Numbered from the stretch's first letter, positions 17,122 to 25,319 are shown. The stretch: 64,000 bases of DNA from Sphingomonas oligoaromativorans (GCF_011762195.1 NZ_JAASQK010000002.1:248001-312000); one strand, 5' to 3'. Program-made: numbers and translations. Notes: generated by a model not told the origin, from the letters alone.

Positions 17122-17739
17122 TCAGGCGAACTGGAGGACGTCCAGCACCGGGAGCCGTGGCTTCTGCGGCCAGTTCCCCGGACGCTCCGGCCCGACAGAA
17201 AGAAGCATCACGGGGATTTCATTGTCGGCGAGATCGAATTCGCGGGCGACCGCGTCGAAGTCGAAGCCGATCATCGGGGTCGAGCCCCAGCCAAGCGAGC
17301 GGGCTGCGTAGATGATCGTGGCGGCGCCGAAGGTGGCGGTGCGGATCGCCTCGTCGCGCTGGAGCTGGACATCGTCGTCGTAAAGACCCCGCGCCGGGTT
17401 CTCCCAGTCCGGGATGATGGAGGCCGGCATGATCCCGGCTTCCACGGCCGGCGCGAGGCAGGCCGGAACGGTGCTGGCATCCGCCATCTTGCCGACGACG
17501 ATGAAGGTCACCGCGGCCTCGGATGTCGCGGGCTGGTCCCACGCGATCGGGCGCAACCGGGCCTTGGCCTCGGGCGAACGCACGGCAATGAAACGCCAGT
17601 TTTGCAAGTGGAAAGAGGTTGGCGCGGAAGTCCCGATCTTCACAAGATCACTGATCTGCTCGTCACTTAGCGTCGCGCTCTTATCATAATATTTAGTCGA
17701 ACTGCGGCTCAGCATGGCATCTATGATAGCATTTTTCAT
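17122..17739 (-). CDS. Nitroreductase-family oxidoreductase
   Basis: This 205-residue FMN enzyme has the family opening SRSSTKYYDKSATLSDEQI, the FMN-contact segment GTSAPTSFHLQNWRF and the late GWGSTPMIGFD. It would reduce nitro compounds, quinones or enones with NAD(P)H. ATG at 17739 follows AAGGAG with six bases between; upstream in-frame sequence is not needed for the fold. It leads an operon with the AhpD-like gene. The GTAACC motif is not seen upstream; a palindrome at 17791-17808 may be its operator. Confidence 0.88.
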   Translation of the reverse strand: MKNAIIDAMLSRSSTKYYDKSATLSDEQISDLVKIGTSAPTSFHLQNWRFIAVRSPEAKARLRPIAWDQPATSEAAVTFIVVGKMADASTVPACLAPAVEAGIMPASIIPDWENPARGLYDDDVQLQRDEAIRTATFGAATIIYAARSLGWGSTPMIGFDFDAVAREFDLADNEIPVMLLSVGPERPGNWPQKPRLPVLDVLQFA

Positions 17740-17790
17740 GACTAGCTCCTTTATCTGTGCCGTTGTTGAGATGGTTCTACTGCGATCGAT

Positions 17791-17808
17791 TGCGTCTTTC
17801 GAGACGCA
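17791..17808. promoter_or_regulatory. Perfect palindrome upstream of the nitroreductase gene
   Basis: TGCGTCT (17791-17797) and AGACGCA (17802-17808) are exact inverted repeats around TTCG, 52 bases before the nitroreductase start. It could be an operator for the neighbouring AraC-type regulator or a UUCG-capped hairpin in the leader. The rest of the 280-base gap (17740-18019) shows nothing I recognise. Confidence 0.4.
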
Positions 17809-18019
17809 CAAGGCTCAATTTGCTGCTCGATATGCTCAAACCTGCCTCGATCGCGGGCGTGCATCTTCGCTTGCGCGAACGGGCTCCGGTCGCGCGGGCT
17901 TCACATCAGGCTTTATTGAGGAAGAAAAACGGATCGCCGGGGCGGGCCGCGACAGCAGCATGGGGGCCGGCGGTCTGAACAATCGTTCGGTCTGCCGCGC
18001 GCCATCATAAGCGCTGCGC

Positions 18020-18979
18020 CTACTGGCTCGCGCGCGCCTGGCGGCGCCATTGTCCCGCGGTCATGCCCATCTTGTCGGCGAACATGCGGCGGAAGGCCGC
18101 GACGGACTGATACCCGACGAGGTCGGCGACCGCCTCGGTGCCCTTTCCGGGCTTCTTCAGCTCGTTCGCGGCGATGCTCATGCGGATGTCGGCCAGCAGG
18201 TCGAACGCCGATCGGCCGAGCCTGTCCTGGAAGTGGCGGCTGAAGGTCGCACGCGACATCCCGCACGATTCGGCAAGCTCGGACAGGCTCCAGGCACGCG
18301 CTGGATCGGCGAACATGGCCGAGATGGCGGGGCCGAGTCGCGCGTGGCCGGCGAGCGCCAGCAGGCCTTCCGGTGCCTGGTCGGTTTCGCTGGCCGCGCG
18401 CAGCACCAGGGCGAAGAGCGCCGAAGAGAGCGCGTTGAGGATGGCGTATCCGCCCGCCTTGTCGCCGGTGGACTCCATCCGCATCATGTCGATGAGGCTG
18501 GCCAGTTGCGCCGAGGCCGTGGGCGAGACGCCGGTCTCCGGCCCGGCTTCGGCCGCATGGACCACGAGGTTGGTGGGCAGATAGCTGCGCATCAGCCGAT
18601 CATGCGGCGGCCCGATGAGGAAGCGGCCGCACAGCATGTCGAGCGGTTCGCCTTCGCTGCCGTTCTCGCTCACCACCCAGCCGGCGGATGTAAGATGCTC
18701 CTGCGTCGGCGCCGGCGCGGTTCCGCTGCCGTCGTGGAGCACATGGGGGGCGCCGCTCGGCAGCAGCACGATGTCCCCCCCGACCAGCTTCCGCACGGCC
18801 CCGGACTCTGGATCCTCGATGACGACCCGGCCGCGGAGCACGACATGGTAGGGAATCTCGTGCATGGCGGACCGATCCCACGCGACGCGCCATGGCGCGC
18901 CATAGGCGCAGCGCACCTCGAGCTTGCCCTTGACCGTAATCATCTCGAGGAGTCGGCTCAGCCAATCGACGGCGGACAT
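18020..18979 (-). CDS. AraC-family regulator with cupin_6 N-terminus
   Basis: This 319-residue regulator has an N-terminal cupin domain (about residues 15-180; the GGDIVLLPSGAPHVLHDGS strand is diagnostic) and a C-terminal double helix-turn-helix (about 215-315; WSLSELAESCGMSRATFSRH and VADLVGYQSVAAFRRMF). ATG at 18979 follows GGGAGG. This subclass usually controls adjacent oxidoreductase genes and often responds to small electrophiles or aldehydes. The nitroreductase/AhpD pair downstream and the MDR gene upstream are the likely targets, by position only. Confidence 0.88.
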   Translation of the reverse strand: MSAVDWLSRLLEMITVKGKLEVRCAYGAPWRVAWDRSAMHEIPYHVVLRGRVVIEDPESGAVRKLVGGDIVLLPSGAPHVLHDGSGTAPAPTQEHLTSAGWVVSENGSEGEPLDMLCGRFLIGPPHDRLMRSYLPTNLVVHAAEAGPETGVSPTASAQLASLIDMMRMESTGDKAGGYAILNALSSALFALVLRAASETDQAPEGLLALAGHARLGPAISAMFADPARAWSLSELAESCGMSRATFSRHFQDRLGRSAFDLLADIRMSIAANELKKPGKGTEAVADLVGYQSVAAFRRMFADKMGMTAGQWRRQARASQ

Positions 18980-19119
18980 GAGACCTCCCACGCCTGAAGT
19001 GCTGAACGCCCCGCTCCCGCCGCGCCGCCGCCGCCCCCGCATCGGAGAATATGCTGCACGACCGATGGTCGGGACACACGGCGCTGCCCCATCCTGCGCG
19101 AGCCCGAGCGAGCCCGCCC

Positions 19120-20037
19120 TTACGGACGGACGCGGATGACCGTCTTGCCCGGCCGACGCTCGGTCGGGTTGAAGGCGGCGACGGCGTCGTCGAGCGAGGC
19201 GATCGTGCCGATGTTCGTCCTGAGGCGCCCGTCGCGCACGCGGTTGATGATCTCGGTCAGTTGCGCGCGGTCGGCCTCGACGACGAAGTCGATCGCGACG
19301 CCGTCCTTCAGAGGCTCCTCGATCGGCCCGACGATCGAGACCATCCGGCCGCCGGCCCGGACGAGCCTGGCGGACCGCTTGCCGATCTCGCCGCCGATCA
19401 GGTCGAGCACCAGATCGACCTCACCGACGGCCTCGAGGGACTCATTGTCGAGATCGACGAACTCGTTCGCGCCGAAGCCCAGCGCCACGTCGCGGTCGGC
19501 GGCGCGTCCGGTGCCGATGACGTAGCCGCCCAGCTCACGCGCGAGCTGGGTCACGATCGCTCCGACCGCACCGGCGGCGCCGTGGGCGATGATCCGCTGG
19601 CCGGGCTCGAGACGGCCGTGGATCACGAGCCCCTGCCACGCCGTCAGGCCCGAGATCGGCAGGCTCGCGCCCGCGGCGAAGTCGACGTCGCCGGGCAGCG
19701 GCGCGAGATTGCGCGCCTCGATCGCGATATATTCGGCGAAGCTTCCGTCGCGATACCAGTCGGCGAGCCCGAACACACGCTGTCCGATCGACAGGCCGGT
19801 CGTCCCATAGCCGAGCGCGGTGACGACGCCGGCGAGCTCATGGCCGGGGATCGAGGGCGTCCGATCGCGGTCGCGGCGATCGGCCCAGGTCGAGGGCCAG
19901 TCAAGCTCGGTGTTGACGAAGCCCGAGGCGTGAACCCGCACGACGACGTCGTTGATGGACGGCTGCGGATCGGGCCGCTCCATCAGCTTCATCCCCTTCG
20001 TGCCCGCGGCCTGGTCGGTTACCACGATTGCCTTCAC
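19120..20037 (-). CDS. NADP-dependent MDR-family oxidoreductase (quinone reductase-like, zinc-free)
   Basis: This 305-residue medium-chain dehydrogenase has a GroES-like N-terminal domain with PGHELAGVVTALG and a Rossmann domain with HGAAGAVGAIVTQLAREL. The catalytic zinc ligands of alcohol dehydrogenases are missing, so it belongs with quinone oxidoreductases. GTG at 20037 follows AAGGAG by seven bases and matches the start of the stub upstream (KAIVVTD). A truncated copy of the same gene start lies at 20100-20231, implying a tandem duplication. It would detoxify enones or quinones. Confidence 0.88.
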   Translation of the reverse strand: MKAIVVTDQAAGTKGMKLMERPDPQPSINDVVVRVHASGFVNTELDWPSTWADRRDRDRTPSIPGHELAGVVTALGYGTTGLSIGQRVFGLADWYRDGSFAEYIAIEARNLAPLPGDVDFAAGASLPISGLTAWQGLVIHGRLEPGQRIIAHGAAGAVGAIVTQLARELGGYVIGTGRAADRDVALGFGANEFVDLDNESLEAVGEVDLVLDLIGGEIGKRSARLVRAGGRMVSIVGPIEEPLKDGVAIDFVVEADRAQLTEIINRVRDGRLRTNIGTIASLDDAVAAFNPTERRPGKTVIRVRP

Positions 20038-20099
20038 TGGAAGTCTCCTTGGGTCTTCTGTCGGGTCGATCAAATGGCGGCTGCGGCGTGCGTGGCCGA

Positions 20100-20231
20100 T
20101 CAGGGGCGGGCGATCCGTGCGGACCGCGTGCCCCCGATCACGTCGTTGATGCCCGCCTCCGGCACGGGTCGGTCCGCAAGCGTCATCCCGCCCGTTCCGG
20201 CGGCCTCGTCCGTCACCACGATCGCTTTCAT
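20100..20231 (-). pseudogene. 5' stub of a duplicated MDR oxidoreductase gene
   Basis: An ATG at 20231, after GGGAGG, opens MKAIVVTDEAAGTGGMTL and continues to PEAGINDV, closely matching the first 31 residues of the intact gene at 19120-20037. Similarity then ends and the frame stops 11 codons later. The intact copy begins 62 bp downstream. It is a tandem paralog cut off after the first beta strands; expression as a 43-residue peptide is possible but function is unlikely. Confidence 0.75.
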
Positions 20232-20595
20232 CTGCCACCTCCCTGGGCCGCGCCCGGATGTCACGGGCAGCGGCCGGCGAAACGGCCCGCCGTGGCCGCA
20301 CGAACGCGGCGCCATGCTCAATGAACCAACCAGCCGCGGCACCTCTTCGGTTACACGCGCGCGCCGATTTTTTTGGGCATCCGCATCGTCGCGGGCACAT
20401 CGCAACGCCCCGGACCGGCGCCCCACCGAGGCTGCGCCGCCGCGGCCGCGCGATCCGGCCATCATCACCGGCCGGGCACCGACATCATAGCATGATCGCC
20501 GATCGAGCGCCTCCGGGATCGGGGATAGGCGCCTCCCCTCTCGTACAGGCCGGCCCGCGATCGATATCGGTATCGGCCTGTCGCTGAGGCGGGCT
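20232..20595. other. Gene-free stretch with a weak ECF-like site
   Basis: No gene is supported here. On the minus strand GTAACC (20349-20354) is followed after 16 bases by TGGT (20329-20332) instead of a CG-starting -10. It points at the truncated MDR copy, so it may be a decayed promoter of the same set. Nothing else stands out. Confidence 0.4.
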
Positions 20596-21066
20596 TCAGC
20601 TCCTGCACTTCAGATAGCGGACGAAGCCGAGCACATCGTCCGGGTTCAGCCGGCCGATCGCGCGCGTCGAATAGACGGCGGTCACGATCCGGCCCTCGGC
20701 ATCGAGGATGAAGCCCGTCGCCTGGAGACAATAGGGCTTCTCGTTGATCGCGGCGCCCGTGACGGCGGAGACCGCCTTCGGGTCCGCGCCGTACCCGACG
20801 GGAAAGCTGAGATGGTGCTTTTCGACCAGCGCCTCGGAGGTTTCGCGATCGTCGGCGGAGACCGAGATGACCTTGATATGCTCCCGCGCGAATTCGTGCC
20901 CGGCCACCTCATACGCCGCGAGCTATGCGTTGCAGTAGGGGCACCATGCGCCGCGATGGAACAGGATCACGCCGAACCCGCCGGTGAGGTCGCCCGGCAG
21001 ACGGATCTCGCCGCCGCCGGCGCGCGCGAAGGTGAGCGTGGGAAAGACGTGTCCGTTTTGCAGCAT
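20596..21066 (-). pseudogene. Peroxiredoxin-like (AhpC/TSA) gene interrupted by an amber codon
   Basis: From ATG at 21066 the frame reads a thioredoxin-fold peroxiredoxin of 156 codons. It keeps the active-site motif WCPYC (Cys42 and Cys45), then TAG at codon 48 (20923-20925), and continues in the same frame as LAAYE, VISVSADDRETSEAL and a normal C-terminus. The family usually has Gln at that place, so CAG to TAG, one base change, explains the break. There is no frameshift and the downstream half is undamaged, so the lesion is recent or suppressed. The intact paralog is at 21136-21657. Confidence 0.8.
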
Positions 21067-21135
21067 GACGATGATACTCCAGGTGCGAAAGCGACGGCGC
21101 CGAAAATACCCGAGCGGGTCCGGCCGCGCCGGTCC

Positions 21136-21657
21136 TCAGCGCTTCGGGGATTTGACGTGCCGGACCAGATTCAAGACATCGTCGGGGTAGAGGCGCGTGA
21201 TCGGGACGCTGGACGAGATCGCCGTCACGATGCGATCGTCGACGGCGTCATAGGTCGAATAGACCGAGAACTGGATTCGGCCCTCGGGATCGACGATGAA
21301 CCCGGTGGCCTCGAAATAGACGCCGTCCTCGTTGATCGGGACGCCGGTGACGGCGGATACCGCGCGCACGTCGGTGCAATAGGCCACGGGAAACGCGAGC
21401 TTGTGGCTCTCGACGAGAGCCTCCGAGGTTTCACGCTTGTCGGCCGAGATCGAGACGATCCTGATGCCCTCGCTGAGAAGCTTGTCCGCGTCACGCGAGA
21501 AATCGTCGAGCTGGGCCACGCAGACCTCGCTCCACGCCCCCCGATAGAACAGGACCACCCCGAAGCCGCCGGCAAGGTCGGCGGGCAAATGGATCTCGCC
21601 GCCGCCGGCGCGCGGAAAGTCGAGCGACGGGAAGATGTCGTTGGCTTGCAGCATCAT
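21136..21657 (-). CDS. Peroxiredoxin-like AhpC/TSA family protein with altered active site
   Basis: This 173-residue thioredoxin-fold protein is full length and paralogous to the broken gene downstream. The active-site loop reads GAWSEVCVAQL, so the first Cys of the usual CxxC is Ser43 while Cys46 remains. The SISADKRETSEALVESH segment and the PDDVLNLVRHVK end are typical. It may act as a one-cysteine peroxiredoxin or may have lost thiol-disulfide activity. Two ATG codons lie in tandem (21657, 21654). It is 32 bp after the SDR gene in a probable operon. Confidence 0.82.
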   Translation of the reverse strand: MMLQANDIFPSLDFPRAGGGEIHLPADLAGGFGVVLFYRGAWSEVCVAQLDDFSRDADKLLSEGIRIVSISADKRETSEALVESHKLAFPVAYCTDVRAVSAVTGVPINEDGVYFEATGFIVDPEGRIQFSVYSTYDAVDDRIVTAISSSVPITRLYPDDVLNLVRHVKSPKR

Positions 21658-21688
21658 GGGTGCGCCCCTGGTTTCACGTCCCTCGCGG

Positions 21689-22495
21689 TCACAGCGCCGA
21701 ATGATCCCGGACGGCGTCTTCGAGCGCCGGCTTCAGGCCTGCAAAGCGTTCATCTACGGCCGATGGGTCCGCGCGGTTGAGCGCGATCATCTGGAGGCGG
21801 GCCTCGCCCCCTCGGACGACCTCGTGCCGATCGGTCTCGATGGCCTCGACGATCGCCTCGGCGACGGCGGAGGCCGGCTCGCGCGAGAAGCCAAGCTCAG
21901 CGCCTGCCCGGTTCGTCCGCATCATCGGGGTGTCGGTCCCGCCGGGATAGACCGTCAGGACGTGGACGCCCTCACCCTTGAGCTCGCGCCGCAGCGCTTC
22001 GCCGAAATGGGCGAGCCCCGCCTTTACCGCGGCATAGGTCGCGTAGAACGGGGCACCGACGAGCGCGATGCCGGAGGAGACGTTCACCACCACGGCGTCC
22101 CCGCTGGCGCGCAGCGCCGGCAGGGCGGCGCGCGTCAGCAGGATCGGCGCGACGAGGCCTACGTCGATCATCGCGAGCAGTTCCGTCTCGTCGATCGTCT
22201 CCAGACGCCCGGCCCTGACGCCGCCGGCATTGTTCACGAGCATATCGAGGCCGCCCAGCGCGGACAGGGCCAGTTCGAGTGTGGCGGCACGCCCTTCGTC
22301 CGTGGCGACGTCAGCCGCGATCCCATGAACCGCGGCGCCGATCGGATGCAGCGTCCGAACGGCTTCGGCGACGACGTCCGGCCGCCGGCCGCTGATCGCG
22401 ACATGAGCGCCCCTCAGCAGCAGGACGCGGGCGAGCGCGAGGCCGATGCCGCTCGACCCGCCGGTGATGAGGACGCGCTTGCCGTTGATCTTCAT
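21689..22495 (-). CDS. Short-chain dehydrogenase/reductase
   Basis: This 268-residue SDR has TGGSSGIG for cofactor binding, NNAGG, the catalytic Ser in VVNVSSGI and YAAVK with the catalytic Tyr and Lys. The C-terminal extension resembles DltE-like and other uncharacterised SDRs. Its ATG at 22495 overlaps the stop of the truncated glutathione transferase frame (ATGA), so translation is probably coupled through that stub. The substrate is unknown; the operon holds peroxiredoxins and an exonuclease, pointing to oxidative damage control. Confidence 0.88.
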   Translation of the reverse strand: MKINGKRVLITGGSSGIGLALARVLLLRGAHVAISGRRPDVVAEAVRTLHPIGAAVHGIAADVATDEGRAATLELALSALGGLDMLVNNAGGVRAGRLETIDETELLAMIDVGLVAPILLTRAALPALRASGDAVVVNVSSGIALVGAPFYATYAAVKAGLAHFGEALRRELKGEGVHVLTVYPGGTDTPMMRTNRAGAELGFSREPASAVAEAIVEAIETDRHEVVRGGEARLQMIALNRADPSAVDERFAGLKPALEDAVRDHSAL

Positions 22496-22686
22496 GCCTC
22501 GCCCCCCTCCGCGCCCGCCGGATGCTGGTGACGGAGATGGATCGCGGCGACGTGTCGCTCATGGAGCATGGTCGAAGGGTTTTCGGCCGCCGGATAGTTC
22601 GACGGGAATAACGCGCGCCGCGCCCCCTCAAGCAGGAGCGCCACCTTCATCGGATTGGGTGTCGGGTAAAAATGGAAGCGGATCAT
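22492..22686 (-). pseudogene. 5' stub of a glutathione S-transferase gene
   Basis: This 64-codon frame begins MIRFHFYPTPNPMKVALLLE, the usual first strand and helix of a nu-type glutathione S-transferase, and then loses all similarity. A normal gene has about 210-230 codons. The frame is coupled at both ends: its ATG overlaps the exonuclease stop and its stop overlaps the SDR start. It probably survives as a translational bridge after an internal deletion. A new small protein is possible but unsupported. Confidence 0.6.
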
Positions 22687-23351
22687 GAGGCTCTCCATTC
22701 GGCGCCGGGCCGGTCGAGGCTGGTCCGCGGATAAACCCGCGGATGGAGAAACAGATTGGCCTCGCGCGACGCGGCCGGAGGCCGGGCGGCGCGATCGTCC
22801 GTCGAGAGACCGGCATAGGCGCGCGCGAGGCGGCAAACCGTCAGCCAGCGGTCGCGTTCGAGCTCGGCGTCCGCGAGCGGGCGGTGCGCGCGCCTGCGCC
22901 CGACGAAGCGATCGCCCGCGGATGCCATGATCTGGCGGCTCGCGCGGTGGACTTGCGATGAGGGCAGCGCCGGCGCGAGGAGCGCCGCGGCAAGTTCGAG
23001 GAGAGCCGCATCGGTATCGGCGACGCGGACGGCGCAGGGGGGCAGCCCGCCCGCGCACAGGAGCCGGCTCATCCACCTGGCATCCCAGGAGGGCGCGCTC
23101 GTGAGAACCTGATGCCCGGCGAGCTCATCGACGAGGTGCCGTGCGACGAGGGGCGCCGCCACGCCTTCGCGCGCCAGTTGCGCGCGTGAGATGCCGTGAG
23201 CCCTCTCGGCGGCCGGATTCCAGTCAGTCCACCCGTCGATCGGCGCGATGAGAAAGGAGGCCGACCGGCCGTCCTCGAAGACCCAGGCGACCTCGATCGG
23301 ATAGCCATGCGGTCCGAGCGAGGATGCCTCGAAATCGATGAACGCTCGCAT
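22683..23351 (-). CDS. DnaQ-like 3'-5' exonuclease (DEDDh family)
   Basis: This 222-residue nuclease shows the three exonuclease motifs in order: ExoI in FIDFEASSLG (Asp and Glu near residue 5-7), ExoII in SAPSWDARWMSRLL, and ExoIII in AHRPLADAELERDRW with the His and Asp of the DEDDh type. The family trims DNA or RNA 3' ends. ATG at 23351 follows AAGAAGG and places ExoI near the N-terminus as usual. It leads an operon with the GST stub, SDR and peroxiredoxins and has an ECF-type promoter 89 bp upstream, which would put a nuclease under envelope stress control. Confidence 0.8.
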   Translation of the reverse strand: MRAFIDFEASSLGPHGYPIEVAWVFEDGRSASFLIAPIDGWTDWNPAAERAHGISRAQLAREGVAAPLVARHLVDELAGHQVLTSAPSWDARWMSRLLCAGGLPPCAVRVADTDAALLELAAALLAPALPSSQVHRASRQIMASAGDRFVGRRRAHRPLADAELERDRWLTVCRLARAYAGLSTDDRAARPPAASREANLFLHPRVYPRTSLDRPGAEWRAS

Positions 23352-23439
23352 GATATACAACCTTCTTCCGTCTCGGATCACGCCATGACCCGGCCGCGAT
23401 CCCATCCGGCGTGCGCGATCGCCGGTGGGCACTCCTCTT

Positions 23440-23465
23440 ACCGCGCGACGGCGCATTATGGTTAC
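23440..23465 (-). promoter_or_regulatory. ECF-type promoter of the exonuclease-SDR-peroxiredoxin operon
   Basis: On the minus strand GTAACC (23460-23465), a 16-base spacer and CGGT (23440-23443) lie 89 bases before the exonuclease start. The -10 differs from the CGAG/CGTG majority in its last two bases. Confidence 0.55.
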
Positions 23466-23589
23466 AGTCCGCCGGCGCATCGTCACCGACGGAAGGCTCC
23501 GGGATTTTGCCGAGCTGGCCGCCCATGGCCCCGCCTTCTATTGCGGTGGCGAGGCCGGGCGCCGAGACGCCGATGCCCGTGCCCGGCGC

Positions 23590-24516
23590 CTATTCGGCGT
23601 CCACCTTGGAACGCCGGTAGGTCGACGGATCGCTGCCATAATGCTCGCGGAAGAGCCGGCTGAAATGGCTGCGACTGCTGAAGCCCACCGCAACCGCGAT
23701 GCGCTCGACCCGGATGCCGGTCGTGAGCAGAAGCCGATGCGCAAGGTTCAGACGGACCCGCGCGACGAAATCCATCGGCGTCACGTCGAGCGCATTCTTG
23801 AACTCGCGCGCGAAGGCGGAGCGGCTCATGCCGGCTTCCTTCGCCAGGCTCGTGACCGAATGCGGCGCCGCGGGCCGGTCGAGCACGGCCGCGATCGCAC
23901 GGCTCACGCGCGCATCGTGGAACATGGCGGGCGCGGTGCCGGCTATGCGGCTCGTCTGGAGATGCCGGCGCAGGAGCACGACGAGGCAGGCCTTCATGAG
24001 CGCGCTGGTGAGCGCTCTCGTGCCTTCGGTCGGGGCCGCGACCTCCTCGAGCAGCGTGGCGAATGCCGCCGAGACGACCGTGACGTCCGAAAGATTTTCC
24101 GACACCGGACGCGTCAGGCTCTGCAACGGGCCATAGGATCCGCTCGGATCGGCCACGACGGCGCCACATGCGATCCGCAACGTGGCTTCCTTGCCGTCCG
24201 TCACATCGACGAAGAGCATACCGTCGCGAACGGGCGTGCAGGCGTCCGCCGCCATCCGGCTCTCGCTGCTGTTCCTCGATGCCGCCAGATGCTGCACGAC
24301 GCCCGGCGGCACGATCAGCATCGAGCCGGGGCCGGCCTCGACGGGCTCGTTGTCCCCGATCGTGAGATGAAGCGTCCCCTCGAGAATATGGTGGACCTCG
24401 ATCGCGTCGATGGGCGGAAATATGAGCGCGACCTCGTCTCCGATTTCGCAGATCGCGAAGGCCTCGATCTCGACCGCAAGCGCACCGAGCAGCGCATCGA
24501 GTGTCGACGTTGCCAT
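23590..24516 (-). CDS. AraC-family regulator with cupin N-terminus
   Basis: This 308-residue regulator has an N-terminal cupin-like sensor (IEVHHILEGTLHLTIGD and MLIVPPGVVQHLAAS, residues about 38-80) and a C-terminal AraC double helix-turn-helix (SVTSLAKEAGMSRSAFAREF and IAVAVGFSSRSHFSRLFREH, about 215-300). ATG at 24516 follows GAAAGGATAAGTCA. It lies between the exonuclease operon and the DUF2218/GST pair, both on the same strand. A second AraC-cupin regulator at 18020-18979 is only distantly similar. Its target and ligand are unknown. Confidence 0.87.
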   Translation of the reverse strand: MATSTLDALLGALAVEIEAFAICEIGDEVALIFPPIDAIEVHHILEGTLHLTIGDNEPVEAGPGSMLIVPPGVVQHLAASRNSSESRMAADACTPVRDGMLFVDVTDGKEATLRIACGAVVADPSGSYGPLQSLTRPVSENLSDVTVVSAAFATLLEEVAAPTEGTRALTSALMKACLVVLLRRHLQTSRIAGTAPAMFHDARVSRAIAAVLDRPAAPHSVTSLAKEAGMSRSAFAREFKNALDVTPMDFVARVRLNLAHRLLLTTGIRVERIAVAVGFSSRSHFSRLFREHYGSDPSTYRRSKVDAE

Positions 24517-24686
24517 TGACTTATCCTTTCACCCCGAAGTCTTTATTTAATCTCGCAATTCCAGACGCTCCGTTGCCCGCCGAAATCTTACCACCCGCGG
24601 ACCGGCATTGTCTTGCCGGCCGGCTGGTGGGCCATCGATTGTCGGGTGAGTGGCGCTTGCGCGCCCCGGATCGGCCGGCGATCAGA

Positions 24687-24938
24687 TCAGGATCGCTCCC
24701 GCCCGCCGTCGTAATGACGCGCGACATAGTCGACGATGCCCCCCGATTCCGCGATCGCGCGGCCATCGTCGGTGATGACCGGCGACTTTCCGAGCGGATG
24801 GGCGCCGCGAAGCTCGGCCGGCGCCATCCTGTGTACGTCGCGCCAGTAGAACTGGATCTCGTAGGGCACCGCGAGTTCCTCGAGCAGCCAGAGTATCCGC
24901 TGCGATCGGGATTCGTTCAGGTGATGGACCGTAATCAT
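24687..24938 (-). CDS. Glutathione S-transferase N-terminal domain only (truncated)
   Basis: This frame encodes 83 residues: MITVHHLNESRSQRILWLLE, the GST thioredoxin-like domain with the cis-Pro region in GKSPVITDDG and the Glu-Ser pair of AIAESGGIVDYV that binds glutathione. It then stops where the linker to the helical C-terminal domain should begin. Family members have about 200 residues. I found no continuation in another frame, so the 3' part is deleted. It sits 29 bp after the DUF2218 gene and should be co-transcribed. It might still fold as a glutathione-binding module, but is more likely decaying. Confidence 0.65.
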   Translation of the reverse strand: MITVHHLNESRSQRILWLLEELAVPYEIQFYWRDVHRMAPAELRGAHPLGKSPVITDDGRAIAESGGIVDYVARHYDGGRERS

Positions 24939-24967
24939 GACAGCCGCCGGCTCTGCGTGAAGGCGTG

Positions 24968-25258
24968 TCAGAAGACGTCGTGCCAGACGCACCGGACCCC
25001 GGCGTCGCGTTCGGCCACCCGGTCGACGTGCCGCGCGACCAAGACCTTGGTCGCTTCGAACCCGTCCTCGCCGGTGCCGATCAGCCGCAATGTCAGGCTG
25101 TCGCCATCGGCGGTCATGACGAGCTGCGCGCCCGGAAGCTCGACCTCGGCCGTCAGCGCATCGAAGCGAACGGGATAGGTGTGATTCCACGCCCTTGCCA
25201 GCTCCGTCAGATAGCGACTGGATTCGAGGGTGGCGATGCGCGCTTCGGCTTCGGGCAA
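24968..25258 (-). CDS. DUF2218-family protein
   Basis: This 96-residue protein matches DUF2218: ARIATLESSRYLTELARAW near the start, a HTYPVRFD strand, and the central DGDSLTLRLIG. The fold is a small alpha/beta unit of unknown function often found near siderophore and iron genes. I chose TTG at 25258, seven bases after GGAG, because it gives the family's usual N-terminus; the upstream in-frame sequence is the promoter. An ECF-type promoter lies 35 bases upstream, and the truncated GST gene follows. Confidence 0.75.
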   Translation of the reverse strand: MPEAEARIATLESSRYLTELARAWNHTYPVRFDALTAEVELPGAQLVMTADGDSLTLRLIGTGEDGFEATKVLVARHVDRVAERDAGVRCVWHDVF

Positions 25259-25292
25259 TGCATGTCTCCGGATCAGGACGCTTTCGCCCCTA

Positions 25293-25318
25293 CTCGGGCC
25301 ACGCCCCTCCAGAGTTAC
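25293..25318 (-). promoter_or_regulatory. ECF-type promoter of the DUF2218 gene
   Basis: On the minus strand GTAACT (25313-25318), a 16-base spacer and CGAG (25293-25296) end 35 bases before the start codon, leaving room for a short leader. Confidence 0.6.
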
Positions 25319-25319
25319 A

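Noticed and set aside
20923..20925. TAG in the peroxiredoxin gene as a recoded amino acid
   Set aside because: No pyrrolysine machinery or context is visible, and a single CAG to TAG change explains it more simply.
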